A DNA stretch of 64,000 nucleotides from NCBI GenBank assembly GCA_963971225.1, contig OZ020269.1:8246001-8310000 (forward strand). Reading direction: 5' to 3'. This stretch comes from Melieria omissa (Eukaryota > Arthropoda > Insecta > Diptera > Ulidiidae). Below the pieces are notes generated by a model. The model ran no database searches. It was not told where the DNA came from and was given only the letters and a program-made list of their open reading frames with translations. Shown in pieces: positions 11,077 through 23,215 of this stretch (position 1 is the first letter of the stretch; the number at the start of each line of letters is the position of its first letter). The translations under genes and the position numbers were made by a program.

Positions 11077-14000
11077 CTCTTACATTCACCATTGAACCGC
11101 AGGATGTTGTGGTGCCCGAGGGACATTCGGTGCTGCTGCAATGCGCCGGCAACGCGCACCTCAGCAAGGGCACCAAAATGCAGCCGAGCATACGCTGGCG
11201 CGGCCCCGACGGCCAGGATCTGGGCATTGTGGGCGACACATTCCGCACGCAGCTAAAGAACGGCTCGCTGTACATCAGTTCGGTGGAGGAGAATCGCGGC
11301 CTCACCGGCTCCTACCAGTGTCTGCTGAGCGTGGACGGCGTTGGTGCGATTGTCAGTCGGTCGGCGGTGGTGTCCATTGCGCGGCTGCCCGACCTCAATC
11401 AGGACTTCATCGAAACGTACCTGCTGCCCGGCCAGACCGCCTACTTCCGCTGCATGATCGGCCAGCTGCAGCCGGGCATAAAGCATGCGGTGCAGTGGGT
11501 CAAGGACGAGATGCCACTACTGCTGGACAATCTGCGCATGGTGGTGCTGCCGAATGGTGCACTGGAGATCGACGAGGTGGGCATTGGCGATCGCGGTGTC
11601 TACCAGTGCAACGTCACCTCGGGCAGCATCGCGCGACTGAGCAGCAAAACCAATCTGAACATCAAGAAGGCAACTGATGCGGCTGCGGACAGCCCAGTGG
11701 CGCCCTCGTTTCTCGTCGGTCCCTCACCGAAGACGGTGAAGGAGGGCGACACCGTGACGCTGGACTGTGTGGCCAACGGTGTGCCAAAGCCGCAGATAAA
11801 GTGGCTGCGCAACGGCGAGGAGCTTGATCTCAGCGATCTGGACTCGCGCTTCTCCATCATAGGCACAGGCTCACTGCAGATCTCTTCCGCGGAGGACATC
11901 GACTCGGGCAACTACCAGTGCCGCGCCAGCAACACGGTGGACTCGCTGGACGCACAGGCCACGGTGCAGGTGCAAGTGCCGCCGAAATTCATACAGAGCC
12001 CCAAGGACAAGAGCGCACACGAGAAGGAGGAACTGGAGCTGGAGTGCGCCATACGCGGCAAACCGAAGCCGCTGATACAGTGGCTGAAGAACGGCGACGT
12101 GATCACCCCCAACGACTACATGCAGCTGGTGGGCGGCCACAATCTGCGCATTCTGGGCCTACTGCAGTCGGATGCGGGCATGTTCCAGTGCGTGGGCACC
12201 AATCCGGCGGGCAGCGTGCAGGCGGCGGCACGACTGCGCATCGTGCAAGCTGGTGAGTGTCGGTATAGTTGGTTGAAACGGGTAGAATCGCAAAAAGACT
12301 AACTCTGCCTTAGTTTAAATGAATTGGACATTAGTATTTGGCTTTGATTTTGACGCTTCAAATGTTTAACCTTTGCGGTAAAAGCGCTTAGTAAAATATT
12401 GCCTCGGTGTGGGTGCCCCATAAATATTGCCAGACCCTCTAAGTTAAGGGTATATCTTAATCCGACTTGTTGTAAAAGTTGACATCCCGCAAAAAGCCGC
12501 TTCCCTGTACAAAACACCTTCATACTTTTGGTTTCAAAAAGTCGCTTTTAGTTGCTTACAATTGATTTTGAGCGCTTTCGATGTATTAATATGTGTTGAC
12601 AATTTGCGTTAATTGCTGTATCACATTTATTTTTATGTACGCACATAATTATTTACTAATTCCTTTTCATTATTATTAAAACATTAAATTTTTATTTCTT
12701 TTTCTACCGTTATTCTTTTTCGTTTTATTTCATTTCAATCATTTTCCATTCAATTATTTTCCTATTTTCCTATTATTTCTTCTCATTCCGCACACCATTC
12801 CACCACACCTCCCATCCACCAAGGCAAATCGAAAAATCCTCGCAAACCCCACTTCCAATTGCAATCACAAAAAACGAAATCCCTACAAACGCAAACTTCA
12901 GCGCTCCCAGCGAAACGCCGCAACAAGCCCACGTGGCATTCGGGCGAAGTGCGCACCAAGTCGGGCGACATTTTCGACATGGACGACACCGACGGCTCCG
13001 TGGAAACGACGCGCATCATCTCGAAGAGCGCACTCGACAGTCTGCTGTCGCAGAAGGGCAACAAGAAGTTTCTCAAATCGGAGAAACCGCTGAATGACCG
13101 CAACTTTGGTGGCGAACTCGCCTCGCTAAAGCACATCGAGCAGCTGGACATGGACGATACGGACAGCTCACTCGAACTGCCCACCCAAAAACATGACTTC
13201 AGTGCACAGCACGAGGACGAAGATGCAGTCGACGATGACGAAGACGACTATGACGACCCGAACGCCAACCAGGAATACATAAACGCCTACAAACACGGCG
13301 ACGATCCCAATAAGATTTTGAATTCGTGGAAAAACAAGAATAAAAAGCAAATGTCCCCATCATCGTCATCATCCTCCTACTTGTCCTCAGATTTAGCTGG
13401 CCTGGAAGACGATGGTGGCGTGGCTAGTGGCGGCAGCAGCGCTCTGGCTGCGGCTGGCATTAGTGCGGGCCTTATGAACGGCGGACTGCTGAACCGGTTG
13501 CCGGGACCACCGCGCGATCTGGTGGCGCAGATAGTGAAGCCGCGCTTTGTGACGCTCAGCTGGATGGAGCCGATGAAGAACCCCGTGGAGGTGGTCTCGT
13601 ACACAGTCTTCTACAAAATGAACAACAGTGAGCGGTAAGTGATGGATGCATGTTCATAGATGAACATTTGAAAATGGTTTTAGAATACAGTTTGCGGTCG
13701 AACCTAACCTAACATTCGACAACGGGTTGTATACATTTATTTCAAATTCAACCATAGATAGATTTGAAAGGTGTTTAAACCTAATTTCAAACAGTATTAA
13801 GTGGCTACATAGGTAGCCATACGTTGTTGTGTGCAGAAGTGTGTACGCATGTCTCAGTGTCGCAGCACACCCAAGTCTAACGCGGGTCAAAAATAATTGC
13901 AATCGCCATTATTCTCTTCGTAGCCGCTTTTGATGAGTGTCTGTGACTTGTGTGCTTTGTTTGCGCCCCGCTTTGTGTGCCGCTCTCACCCCACGTCGCT

Positions 14001-17000
14001 TTGTGTGCAGCACACAATTGTTTTAGATTTCCTCATTCATTTATCATTGCAGCCATTCAACATTTTTACGATGATTTCTGATGCCGGTTTTATGGGCAAC
14101 GCAAACGCTGCCAAGTGATGTAGTAGCAAAGGCGCGCGCGCGCCCGCACTTGCCCAGAAAAGCTAATAACAAAATCGAAATGGCAGACAAAAAGTGAAAA
14201 TTCAAATTAAAAGGCAGTCCTTGACGCCATTTCGCTTTCATTGCCAGCGCCATCGTCATTGCCGTCGCCATTTTCCACTTGCTTCCTCACTTTCGCTGTG
14301 CCGGCTGCTGGCGTCTGTCGCAATGTCGGCAGCGGAAGCTGCTAAGTCTTGCATGGCCCGCCTGCCTTAAGTGTGATTCAATTTGCCGTTCGCTTTTATT
14401 GCCAAGTAGTAGAATTTCCTTAATTTGGCAAACGCAATTTTGCGTTCGCACAGTGCCAAGAAAAAATACCCGCCGAATCCATTGGAGCGCGCAAGAGAAC
14501 ATACATTGCGTGGCTGTTGATTTTTTACGACGGCCACAGCTCTGTTGGGATAGGATGCGTCCTTTCGGGAAGGCAAACTCGATTGCAGCGTGTTGGCGAC
14601 AAACGAAATCGTTTGACAGCAATAATGATGGCACTGATGTTGACTTACGCGTCATGCGGAATGAGCGTAAAATTAGGCGTGAATGAAAGGTTGTTAAATT
14701 AGTTGCAGTTTTGCCTCCGAGCAAGGAAATAGAATCATTTTGCAAATGGTTTATGTTTTGTGCTACGAATAGATTCGAGAAAAGACCCAACGATGATTGA
14801 GGTTAAGCCGCTTACTACTATTTATAGACAAATAAAAATTAGAAAGGACTACTCATAAAATTTTCTGAATGAATGAATTTGTATTCTTTCAAATGTTGCC
14901 ACCAATAACTTTTTTGTTTTCCACACAGAGAGCAAAAGATTTTGACCAAATCGCACGATGATCAACAGGTGAACATACAGTCACTGTTGCCCGGAAAAAC
15001 GTATCAATTCCGCGTTGTGGCCAATACAAATTTTGGTCCTGGCGAATCCTCAGAGGTACCCAACAATAAATAACCATTTACTGCAGAAAAAACTAAATTG
15101 AACAATTTTCCACTTCAGATATTAGAGGTGAGCACTCAACCGGAGGAGAATATTGCCGGCCCGCCGCGTAATGTTGAGGGATATGCGCGCAATCACAAAG
15201 AAATCTACGTGAAATGGGACACGCCGACTGTGACAAATGGCGAAATTCTCAAATATCGCATTTATTACTCGGAGGTAGGCTTAGTCATTCAAATAAAAAC
15301 AAAAACTTACCATAAACTAAACGAAATGTTCTTTTTTAGAACGACAGCGGCGCCGAAATGTACCACGACAGCACCACGCTCGATGCAGTGCTAACAGAAC
15401 TGCGTCCCTACACCGATTACACCATTGCCGTGGTGCCATTCAATAAGAATGGCATGGGCGATCCCTCTAGTGAGATTAAAGTGAAGACCTTCTCGTCGAC
15501 GCCCACCGAGCCGCCAAACAACGTAACTCTGGAAGTGACCAGCTCAACGGTGCGTGGCCTATCATAAAACATTCAAACGATTTATATCATATTCCTCTCC
15601 CCTCTTCGAACACAGTCGCTGACAGTGCACTGGGAGCCGCCCGCCGAGGAAGAACGCAACGGCCAAATCACCGGCTACAAGATACGCTACCGCAAACTGA
15701 AGGAAGCTCCGCAGGTGCGTAGCACACCGGCCAACATACGCTACTTCGAGCTGAACGGACTGGACCGACAGTCCGAGTACCAGGTGAAAATAGCCGCCAT
15801 GACTGTGAACGGCTCAGGTCCGTTTACCGAGTGGTATCGCGTTATGACGCTAGAAAACGATCTGGACGAAACTCAGGTGCCCGGCAAGCCTGTATGGATC
15901 GGCATTCATCCGGGCGCCGAGAGCATTGCGTTGCACTGGGGTCCACCGCAACAGCACGAGATCAAAATACGCAGCTACGTGCTGGGCTGGGGTCGCGGCA
16001 TACCCGACGAAGACACCAGGGAGCTGAAGGAGTCGGAGCGCTACTACGTGCTGAAGAACCTCGAGCCGAACACGGAGTATGTAGTTTCGCTGCGTGCACA
16101 TAACTTGAAGGGCGGCGGTCCTCCCATCTACGACAACATCAAGACACGCGACGAGGAACCGCTAGACGTGCCTGTGCCGCTCGAGGTGCCTGTGGGTTTG
16201 CGTGCCATCACCATGTCGAGCTCTTCGATTGTGGTCTATTGGATCGACACGACGCTGAGCAAGAACCAGCACGTCACCGACAATCGCCACTACACGGTGC
16301 GCTACGGCATCTCCGGCTCGAATCGTTTCCGCTACCACAACACCACCGACTTGAATTGTATGATCAACGATCTGCGACCAAACACGCAGTACGAGTTCGC
16401 CGTGAAGGTAGTGAAGGGGCGCCGCGAGTCGGCATGGTCCATGTCGGTGCTGAACAGCACCTACCAAAATGTGCCAATAACGCCACCGCGCGAACTCACC
16501 GTGCGGCCGGATGAGCAGAATCCGCAGAATGTGATATTGCAATGGCTGCCGCCGAAGCACAGCCTCGGCCAAATCACCGGGTATAACATCTACTACACCA
16601 CCGACACCACGAAGCGCGACCGCGACTGGTCGATAGAGGCATTCGCAGGCGACGAGACTATGATGATGCTGCCCAATCTGAAGCCATACACGACGTACTA
16701 CTTCAAGGTGCAGGCGCGCACGAGCAAAGGGGCCAACAATGGACCGTTTTCAGCGCTGGTAGCGTTCACAACCACAGCGGCCGTCATCATGCAGGAGCCG
16801 AACACCATTGCGAAGGGTTTCAGCGGCGAGTTGATTCTATACATAGGGGTCGCGAGCATGGTGGTTGTGCTGGTGATTGTGGTGGCGGTGATTGTGATGA
16901 TGTGTCGGCGCAAGCCGCAATCCACACCAGAGCACACGAAGAAGAGGTACGAAGAGTGAGTGCAACTTGTTACCTAATTGTGGACTTTAGCCAGCAGGAG

Positions 17001-19381
17001 AACTCGGTGCATAATTTGTCTGCTTCTTGTTTGTACAGCTACCAGAATGTGGGCGTGCCGAAGCCTCCAGATCTATGGATACACCACGATCAAATGGAAC
17101 TGAAGAATATTGACAAGAGCCTGCACAGCACGACGCCAGGTAAGCTCGACTGAGTGCAAGCTGCGTCACTCCTTTCACATTCGAAACGAGCACTTAAGCA
17201 GCAAACTTCAAATAGTTACATATGTATTAAATTTGGGATTTTCGCTCTCGCAGTTTGTAGCGATGGCGCTTCCAGCAGCGGTGCCTTAACCTTGCCACGT
17301 TCGGTGGTGCATGAATACGATGTGGACACACCAGTGCCGGTGACCAACTCACTGGACAAACGATCCTACGTGCCCGGCTATATGAGTAAGTTGTAAACAA
17401 AAAATCGCATTCCGCATCCACTTGAACATTACCTGCTTTTTTAACACGTGACTGCTGTAGCCACCTCAATGAACTCCACGATGGAGCGACCGCAGTATCC
17501 ACGCACTCAGTACAACATATCGGCCAATCGTCCGCACATGGCTGTCGACACCGGCCTATCGCAACAGAGTCTCACCCAGCAGCCGGGTGGCTCGCTAGCT
17601 CAGACGCCCGAGCACCCATACGGCTACGAGGGCAACTTCTGGTGAGTAGCGACTTTGTGACTCCTTTCTGCTCGCTTCAGTATGCGCCCAGTTCGGCTCC
17701 AGCAACCACCTTTCCACTTGGCGCTTTATTGTCTGTTTACGTTCTCCATTTTGGTGCGAGCGAATGCTCCGGTTGGCAAACTTCACAAAGTGACTTGAGA
17801 AAAGATTTTCATTTTGAAATTATGTCTTAGATCAAAATTTTACTCGACGACCGGCGAAATTTCAGTGTAACTTCAATATTTTTTGTTATTTTCTCATTTT
17901 TTTTTTGTTGTAAAGTCTTGTATGTGTTTTTCCTCCCGCTTACATCCGATTGTATCCAAGAAGCCATCAAAAAATAGAAACCTGTCAACGCCATGGCCGT
18001 GTTCTGGGATAAAATTTGTGACTTGTTCACGACGCTGGTGCGGCCGTCGCGCCGCAAAACACGCGTTTCATTCAGCCCGAGCACGCTGCACCGCGAGATC
18101 ATACGTCACACAAAGATGTCGGCCTCACCGAATCCGTTTTTCAACTTTCTGGCTGAGGTACGCATGAAGGCGAATGGCGGCGAATTCTCGCCGGGCTGTG
18201 GCACACTGACGCCGCGCGAAACAGTGCGCATCACAAAGACGGCCGGTCGCCTGTGGAACTCCATGTCGGAGGAGCAGAAGCAGCCGTACCGCAACATAGC
18301 GCTGGAACAGCGCAAGCTGAAGCGGCTGCGTGGCCGACGGCGACGGTCGTTGCTGAGCGCGCGGCGACGCAAAAGGCGGAAAATAGTGCCGCAATGCGGC
18401 TTTCTGCTGCCGCCACCGACACAGAAGGAAGCCTCGAAGTGGATACCACAATTGACGGATAGCCTCCCCACAACGGACGACGATGGCGACGACGAAGAGG
18501 ATGAGGAAGAGGAAGAAGAGGAGGAAGAAGACGAAAATGCTGACAGTGCTGCCCCAGTAGCGGCGGCCAGTAAAGTTCAGGGCTAAATTCACGTTTTCCG
18601 TTTCTGTTTAGCAAATTTTATATTTAATGTATTTTGTGTTTTGCTCATTGTCCGTTCTTCTCCGCTAAAATGTGTGAAGGCGTATTTGTCATTTGTGCCT
18701 GGTGTAAGACGAAATTTCGTTTTAGAAAATTTCAATAAAAATTTAAGTAAAAGTTGAAAGGTTTTTATTAAGAGCTGTGGCCACATTGGAACATACTGAA
18801 GACGAGCAAAAACAATGCGCTGACTGATTTTCAATGCCAATTGAAGAGAGGACGCTCCAGATTGCTTTACTGTGCTGCAATAATGTGAATGTTTGTAATT
18901 TTTGCAGCAATGCTGGTTATCCGAATGGCAGTGGCGGCGCTGGCGGTGGCCCAACAAGCAACGGAGGCGTTTCCACCATTGACAGTGCCAAACGCGGGCA
19001 TCCGCTGAAGAGTTTCAGTGTGCCAGGGCCACCGCCCACCGGTGGCACAACGCCCGTCAATAAGCACAGTAAGCAATAGCGATAGTGCAGTTGTGTGTTT
19101 TCATTAAAACTCTAAATATGTGCATCTCTGTTTCTGATCTTACAGCGCCTGCCGTCACAATACGTCCACAAAATCAATCACCCTACAAGAAGCCCTCATT
19201 CTCCGCCGTTACGCCCACGAACCGTCTGCAGGGCGGCTCATCGGTGGCTCACTCCACCGACGAAATACAAAGACTGGCGCCGAGCACCTCAACCGAGGAG
19301 CTGAATCAAGAGATGGCCAACTTAGAGGGGCTGATGAAGGATCTGAGTGCAATAACAGCCAATGAATTCGAGTGTCAATAA
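11077..19381 (+). CDS. fra: Frazzled, netrin receptor of the DCC/neogenin family (5' signal-peptide exon not assigned)
   Basis: Single-pass receptor for Netrins in commissural and motor axon guidance; its cytoplasmic tail can also signal after cleavage (family knowledge). Exons by splice signal and phase: 11077-12252, 12824-13634, 14929-15055, 15119-15274, 15340-15549, 15616-16955, 17039-17139, 17254-17385, 17461-17641, 18908-19068, 19146-19381; 1,542 residues after the split first codon. The first exon encodes four Ig domains with paired cysteines (LLQC/YQC, FRC/YQC, LDC/YQC, LEC/FQC). An acidic linker follows, then six FN3 domains (starts PPRDL, PPRNV, PPNNV, GKPVW, PVGLR, PPREL), a membrane helix near 16825-16905, the P1 motif PPDLWIHHDQMELKNI, a proline-rich P2-like stretch and the C-terminal P3 motif MANLEGLMKDLSAIT. 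The fragment opens at phase 1, so the signal peptide lies upstream. The 16955 donor (GTGAGT) competes with a weaker in-phase site after AAGAAGAG. Confidence 0.97.
12253..12823 (+). other. fra: frazzled intron between Ig4 and the acidic linker
   Basis: Donor GTGAGT at 12253 and acceptor CCAAG ending 12823 after a C/T-rich tract. Phase 1. No internal feature. Confidence 0.8.
12824..13390 (+). other. fra: Acidic linker of Frazzled, probably optional
   Basis: This 189-codon stretch between Ig4 and the first FN3 domain is basic at its start, then rich in Asp, Glu and Ser, with no recognised domain. It contains the motif D-M-D-D-T-D followed by a hydroxyl-rich tail and Glu twice (12976 and 13147) and an acidic run near 13215-13260. 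It ends at a pyrimidine-rich stretch and CAG (13388-13390). Splicing from 12252 to 13391 stays in frame and would delete it. DCC-family genes are known for alternatively spliced linkers; use of this site here is inference. Confidence 0.6.
13635..14928 (+). other. fra: frazzled intron within the first FN3 domain
   Basis: A 1,294-nt intron with donor GTAAGT (13635) and acceptor CACACAG (14928), phase 2. It holds a short CG-alternating run (14131-14142) and GC-rich patches near 14275-14360, but no recognised exon. Confidence 0.8.
17993..18586 (+). CDS. Nested intronless MST-HMG-box-like gene (sperm chromatin protein type)
   Basis: A 197-aa single-exon gene in the frazzled intron 17642-18907, same strand. 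The start ATG at 17993 is the first in frame. Residues about 43-95 (NPFFNFLAEVR through WNSMSEEQKQPYRNIA) resemble the MST-HMG box of Drosophila testis proteins such as the protamine-like and transition-protein-like chromatin factors: a short DNA-binding helix set with NPFFNF near its start and W-x4-EE-Q-K-x-P-Y near its end. A very basic tract follows (LKRLRGRRRRS, RRRKRRK), then an acidic Asp/Glu tail after residue 160. Basic body plus intronless nested position fits a spermatid nuclear basic protein; function in histone replacement is inference. An AATAAA at 18734-18739 can end its transcript within the intron. I recall MST-HMG genes in Drosophila 2R but cannot assign the ortholog. Confidence 0.82.
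   Translation: MAVFWDKICDLFTTLVRPSRRKTRVSFSPSTLHREIIRHTKMSASPNPFFNFLAEVRMKANGGEFSPGCGTLTPRETVRITKTAGRLWNSMSEEQKQPYRNIALEQRKLKRLRGRRRRSLLSARRRKRRKIVPQCGFLLPPPTQKEASKWIPQLTDSLPTTDDDGDDEEDEEEEEEEEEDENADSAAPVAAASKVQG
18734..18739 (+). terminator. Poly(A) signal of the nested MST-HMG-like gene
   Basis: AATAAA lies about 150 nt after the stop codon of the nested gene and before the frazzled acceptor at 18907. Use of this site would free the short transcript without disturbing frazzled. Confidence 0.55.
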
Positions 19382-22113
19382 TGAAATGACGGTGCGAAAA
19401 TAACAGTGTATCGACCATTGTGGCAACGACGCAGCCACACAATGAGCAGTTGGAAGTTCCATAACTGCTGAAGTGATACAAAAATTAAGAGATGCTTGGA
19501 AAAGCGAGCGCGCAATTGAAGCCGTTGTACATTTTTAGTTTTACTGCTAAATGTCTCCGCAGTTGTAGGTTTATTTATCGAAGGATTTAATTTCTGCCAT
19601 GTTTTTTTTTACATTTAGGCTTAAAATTTAATTTAAAGTTTATAGTTTTGTATGCGTTTTAATAATTTTTAGATTGTAATGCCTTTGTATGTTTTCCATT
19701 GCCTCTCATTTTTACTAACAATGAATTTTTGGAAACCGATTTTGATTTTCCCTTGTGAACGTCTGCATACCACTTGTGAACTTAGTTGTTAGTCGACTTG
19801 TTTAACTTCTAGTTTAATTTGCTTAATGTGCCCAGTTTTCTAAACCATAGGAAATTATTTGTATATTTTTTAAGCAACAAAAACAAATGTCAAATATTGA
19901 GTAAGTGCGTGACTTTGTAAATAAGCGTAATTAACAATGGCCGCCATAGCATTTTCTATTACAATTAAAATAACTTTAAAGTTAAGCTAAGTAACAGTGT
20001 AAACATTGCAAAACAAAAACAGTAAATTTGAAAACGTGATTGTGAGCATGTTGCCATTCTCAAACAGAAAAACCAAACCGCAAATAGACAAAGCAAAATT
20101 ATAAGAGAAATTACGCCACTTCTACGAACTACTGCAGTACCCAGTAATCAAATTGGCTGCAATTTTGCTAGTTTTGAGAAAAATCTTCTACTAGGTGCAT
20201 CTATTGCAGAACACACATGCAAATAACATTATTTAATTAAAGCTTATAATATTTATATGTGCACTTAAAATTGTAACAAAAATTAGCTATTAACGCTCTC
20301 CTTTTACGACTCTACAAAATGGCAACCAAAATCTGTCAAACCAAGTGCATTCTTATGCACTTCAGTATTGATCTGTTGTTTTTTTTAAAGTCGTAGCATT
20401 TTCTAGTTTTGATTGAGGAAGTTACACTTTTTCATTTTTGTTTTTTAATCGACATTACTATGAAGTCAATGCAGAATGCAGAAAAACCACTAAAAATAAT
20501 TTTTCAGTTCTAAATGTCTATGCCAACATTAGTAAAATGCAGTGAAGCCCATTACATCCAAAAGATTTTTCAAATGAGAAATTCTTTAGTTAATAAAGTA
20601 AAAGTTAAGTTTGAAATGCAAAAAAAATAAGTTTTCTATAACAATTTTTGTTTCCACGTGTAATTTTGAATACAAAATTTAATCATTCTTGAAAATTCAC
20701 TTAAAAGCCTTTAAAACAAGTTTTCTAATTCTTTAGTTTAAAATTAAAACATAAAGAATTAAAACTGGAATTGTTACTACAAATCGAAAAAATCAAATCA
20801 AACCGTACACTTACAAAAGAAAAATTGCACAAATCAAAGGCGAGAATTTTGATTTATGTTTAATTGTAGCTTTTCGTATGATTGTGCCATGACAATGTCT
20901 TCTACATATATAATTTTCTTGGTGTTTACTCGATGGCAAACACTTGAAAAGAAAGCCGCCAAACCATGAATACAACAAAAAACATTTTATAACATAGAAA
21001 TTTATAATTACAAGTCTGACAAATGCATTTATTGCCATTGAACAAATGTTTTCATTCACTTTGTTCGAATTCAAATTCAAGCAAAAGCACTTAGCTGCCT
21101 ACAGAAGAACTACTTTAAATCTTAAATTGCCATTTTATGAAAATAAGTTGAACGAGAGCGTAAGTCGAGTCGTTTGTGTGCACCAAAATGCCACAGTGTA
21201 AAAAATTCATATTGACAAAACCTCATTCTAACATATTTACACGCTTTTGTGTATAATTTCAATCATTTGAGTGAAATCGAAATTGTGTAAAATAACAGCG
21301 TACAACTTTTTTTACTCGCAACATGTGCGCTGCATCAACAAAATTAACAGCGTTTAGTATCTAATAGTGATGTTCACAACAAGATGGTCAACAAAAAACC
21401 ACACTGTTTCTAGCTGTAATTGAGGCCATTTCTTCAATGAAAAATTTTTGTTTCACTTGAAGATGTCTGGTATATTTCACTAAAAGATGTCTGGTTTTTC
21501 TGGCCTACTATTTTAAAACTAGAATGTCCATTGCAAGTCAAAAATTTGAATTAAAAAAATTAAAGTTATCTCAACTCAAGATTTAAATTAGGGGAAACAG
21601 TGTGGTTGAGCATTACGAACATAAACATGAATCGAGTAAACATTTCATTTCACTTTCAACACAAACAACATTTTAGTTTATATTAAATTTTCTCATTTTA
21701 TGCTCGCACTTTGCATTGTTTTTTAACATAAGCCACATCCATAATTTTAAAAAATCATTCAAATTATTATAAAGTATACAAATGTGAACTATTGTGTATT
21801 TCCAAGTACACTTTTAAGCGTAAGTTTTTTTATTTATAGTACAGAAAGTGGAAAACAAACAAACTAAAAAAAAAAGGAAATCGAGCAAACATGTGTTAAT
21901 ATGCAACCAAAAATGAAGTAACGAAAAATAATTCAATTGTACTGCTAAACATAAACTTTTCAATTTAAAATGTCTACAATTTGAAAATGACAAAATGCAA
22001 AATGCATAGAAGCAAACGAATTAGTTGAGGGAAAATATATGAAAATACGAAAAGTATGAAATGGAATAAATGTGTGAAACATGCAACAAATATACATAAA
22101 ATATAATTTATAC
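19382..22113 (+). other. fra: Probable long 3'UTR of frazzled
   Basis: About 2.7 kb of AT-rich sequence without a convincing reading frame follows the stop. It has poly(A) hexamers AATAAA at 20592-20597 and 22065-22070; the second is followed by AT-rich sequence and a drop in A-richness after 22.1 kb, so I favour it as the distal end. A Pumilio-type element TGTAAATA is at 19916-19923. Long, AU-rich 3'UTRs with such elements are usual in neuronal guidance genes. The extent is inferred, not proven. Confidence 0.5.
19916..19923 (+). promoter_or_regulatory. Pumilio response element-like site
   Basis: TGTAAATA matches the Pumilio consensus TGTANATA on the sense strand of the probable frazzled 3'UTR, about 535 nt after the stop. 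An eight-base match can occur by chance in AT-rich DNA. Confidence 0.35.
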
Positions 22114-23215
22114 TTTAATGTTTGCGTTGTTTTATTCGAATGAATGTCGTTGAAGTGGAGAGTAGGACACAGGTTACAAAATACATTGTAGTAAAATTTG
22201 CTGCCACCATCGCTGACGGTTTCAAGATAGAAAACTAGAAAAAGCGTTCAATTAGGGGGTTAGTCCGGAGAGAGGAAGCAGTTTTTAACGGTAAAACGTT
22301 TCCTTTGTCACTTTACCGCTCTTCAGGACGCTTAGTCACGATTCAATTTGAACTCTGAAAGTTCCTCAGATAGGAACTGATATACAATTGGCCATGTATG
22401 CATTGGCCATTCTTAGTAGAAATGCATCTTGTACTGTCCGAACAGTAGTAAACAACAAAAAAACAATTATATTCAACAATTTGTCGCTACAATGATTCTA
22501 GCTTAATCCTTCTTCAATATTCCCATTTTCTTTATTAAAATCTGCCTTCTAATTTCGTTTCAATGTCATCAGCCACTTGTTGCTGTAGTCATGTGCTTAG
22601 AAACATCAAATGTTGCGCAACATTTTCGCAGTTGAATGTTGCTTCAAGTCGCACAGCACAAATGTTGCCGCTTTTGCGTACTCACCGCAACGCAGACCGT
22701 TCCCAAAACATGCTCCCCTCCAAAGCAGACAATCAGTAGCCAGGCCAGCAGCAATCGCACCAGCGCAATTAAGAAGCGGCAGCAATCAGCAACCGACAAC
22801 AAAACCGAAAATCAGTTGCCGTGTGGCGTTCGAAAAGTGCGGTTGCGAGCTCTGATATTAACGAACGAAAACCAAACGACTTTATACACAATATTCAAAA
22901 AACAAGTACAAGAAATAGAAAAAAAATCTAAAAGCAAACCACCAAGCAACTTGTGATATAGAAAAAGAAATTGCAATTGCTGTGAGCGAGCGCGGCGGTG
23001 CGGTGCTGCGGCAGCTGCGATCGTTATTTTCGCATGTAGCGACCAACAGTGTTTCTTTTTATTTTTGCTGCAGCGTCTGAGGCACAGCTGATAAATTACC
23101 GCAGGCACACATAGAATTTTAATTGTGCACTTGACAAAAGCCAAAAGCGGACAAAGCGAACGTTAAACGTTAAGGAATTTGAAATTGTTTGTCTGTTAAT
23201 TACCAGAGCAGCATT
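22114..23215. other. Intergenic region between frazzled and Cyp301a1
   Basis: About 1.1 kb presumably containing the Cyp301a1 promoter and leader. No TATA box is convincing. Sequence complexity rises after 22,600, in keeping with a leader. Confidence 0.45.

Noticed and set aside
11141..12256. Long open frames on other strands and phases across the frazzled Ig exon
   Set aside because: They are shadows caused by high GC at third codon positions of the real exon.
22610..22956. Overlapping plus-strand frames upstream of Cyp301a1
   Set aside because: Two frames are open over the same DNA, neither resembles a protein family, and the region is better explained as promoter or leader.
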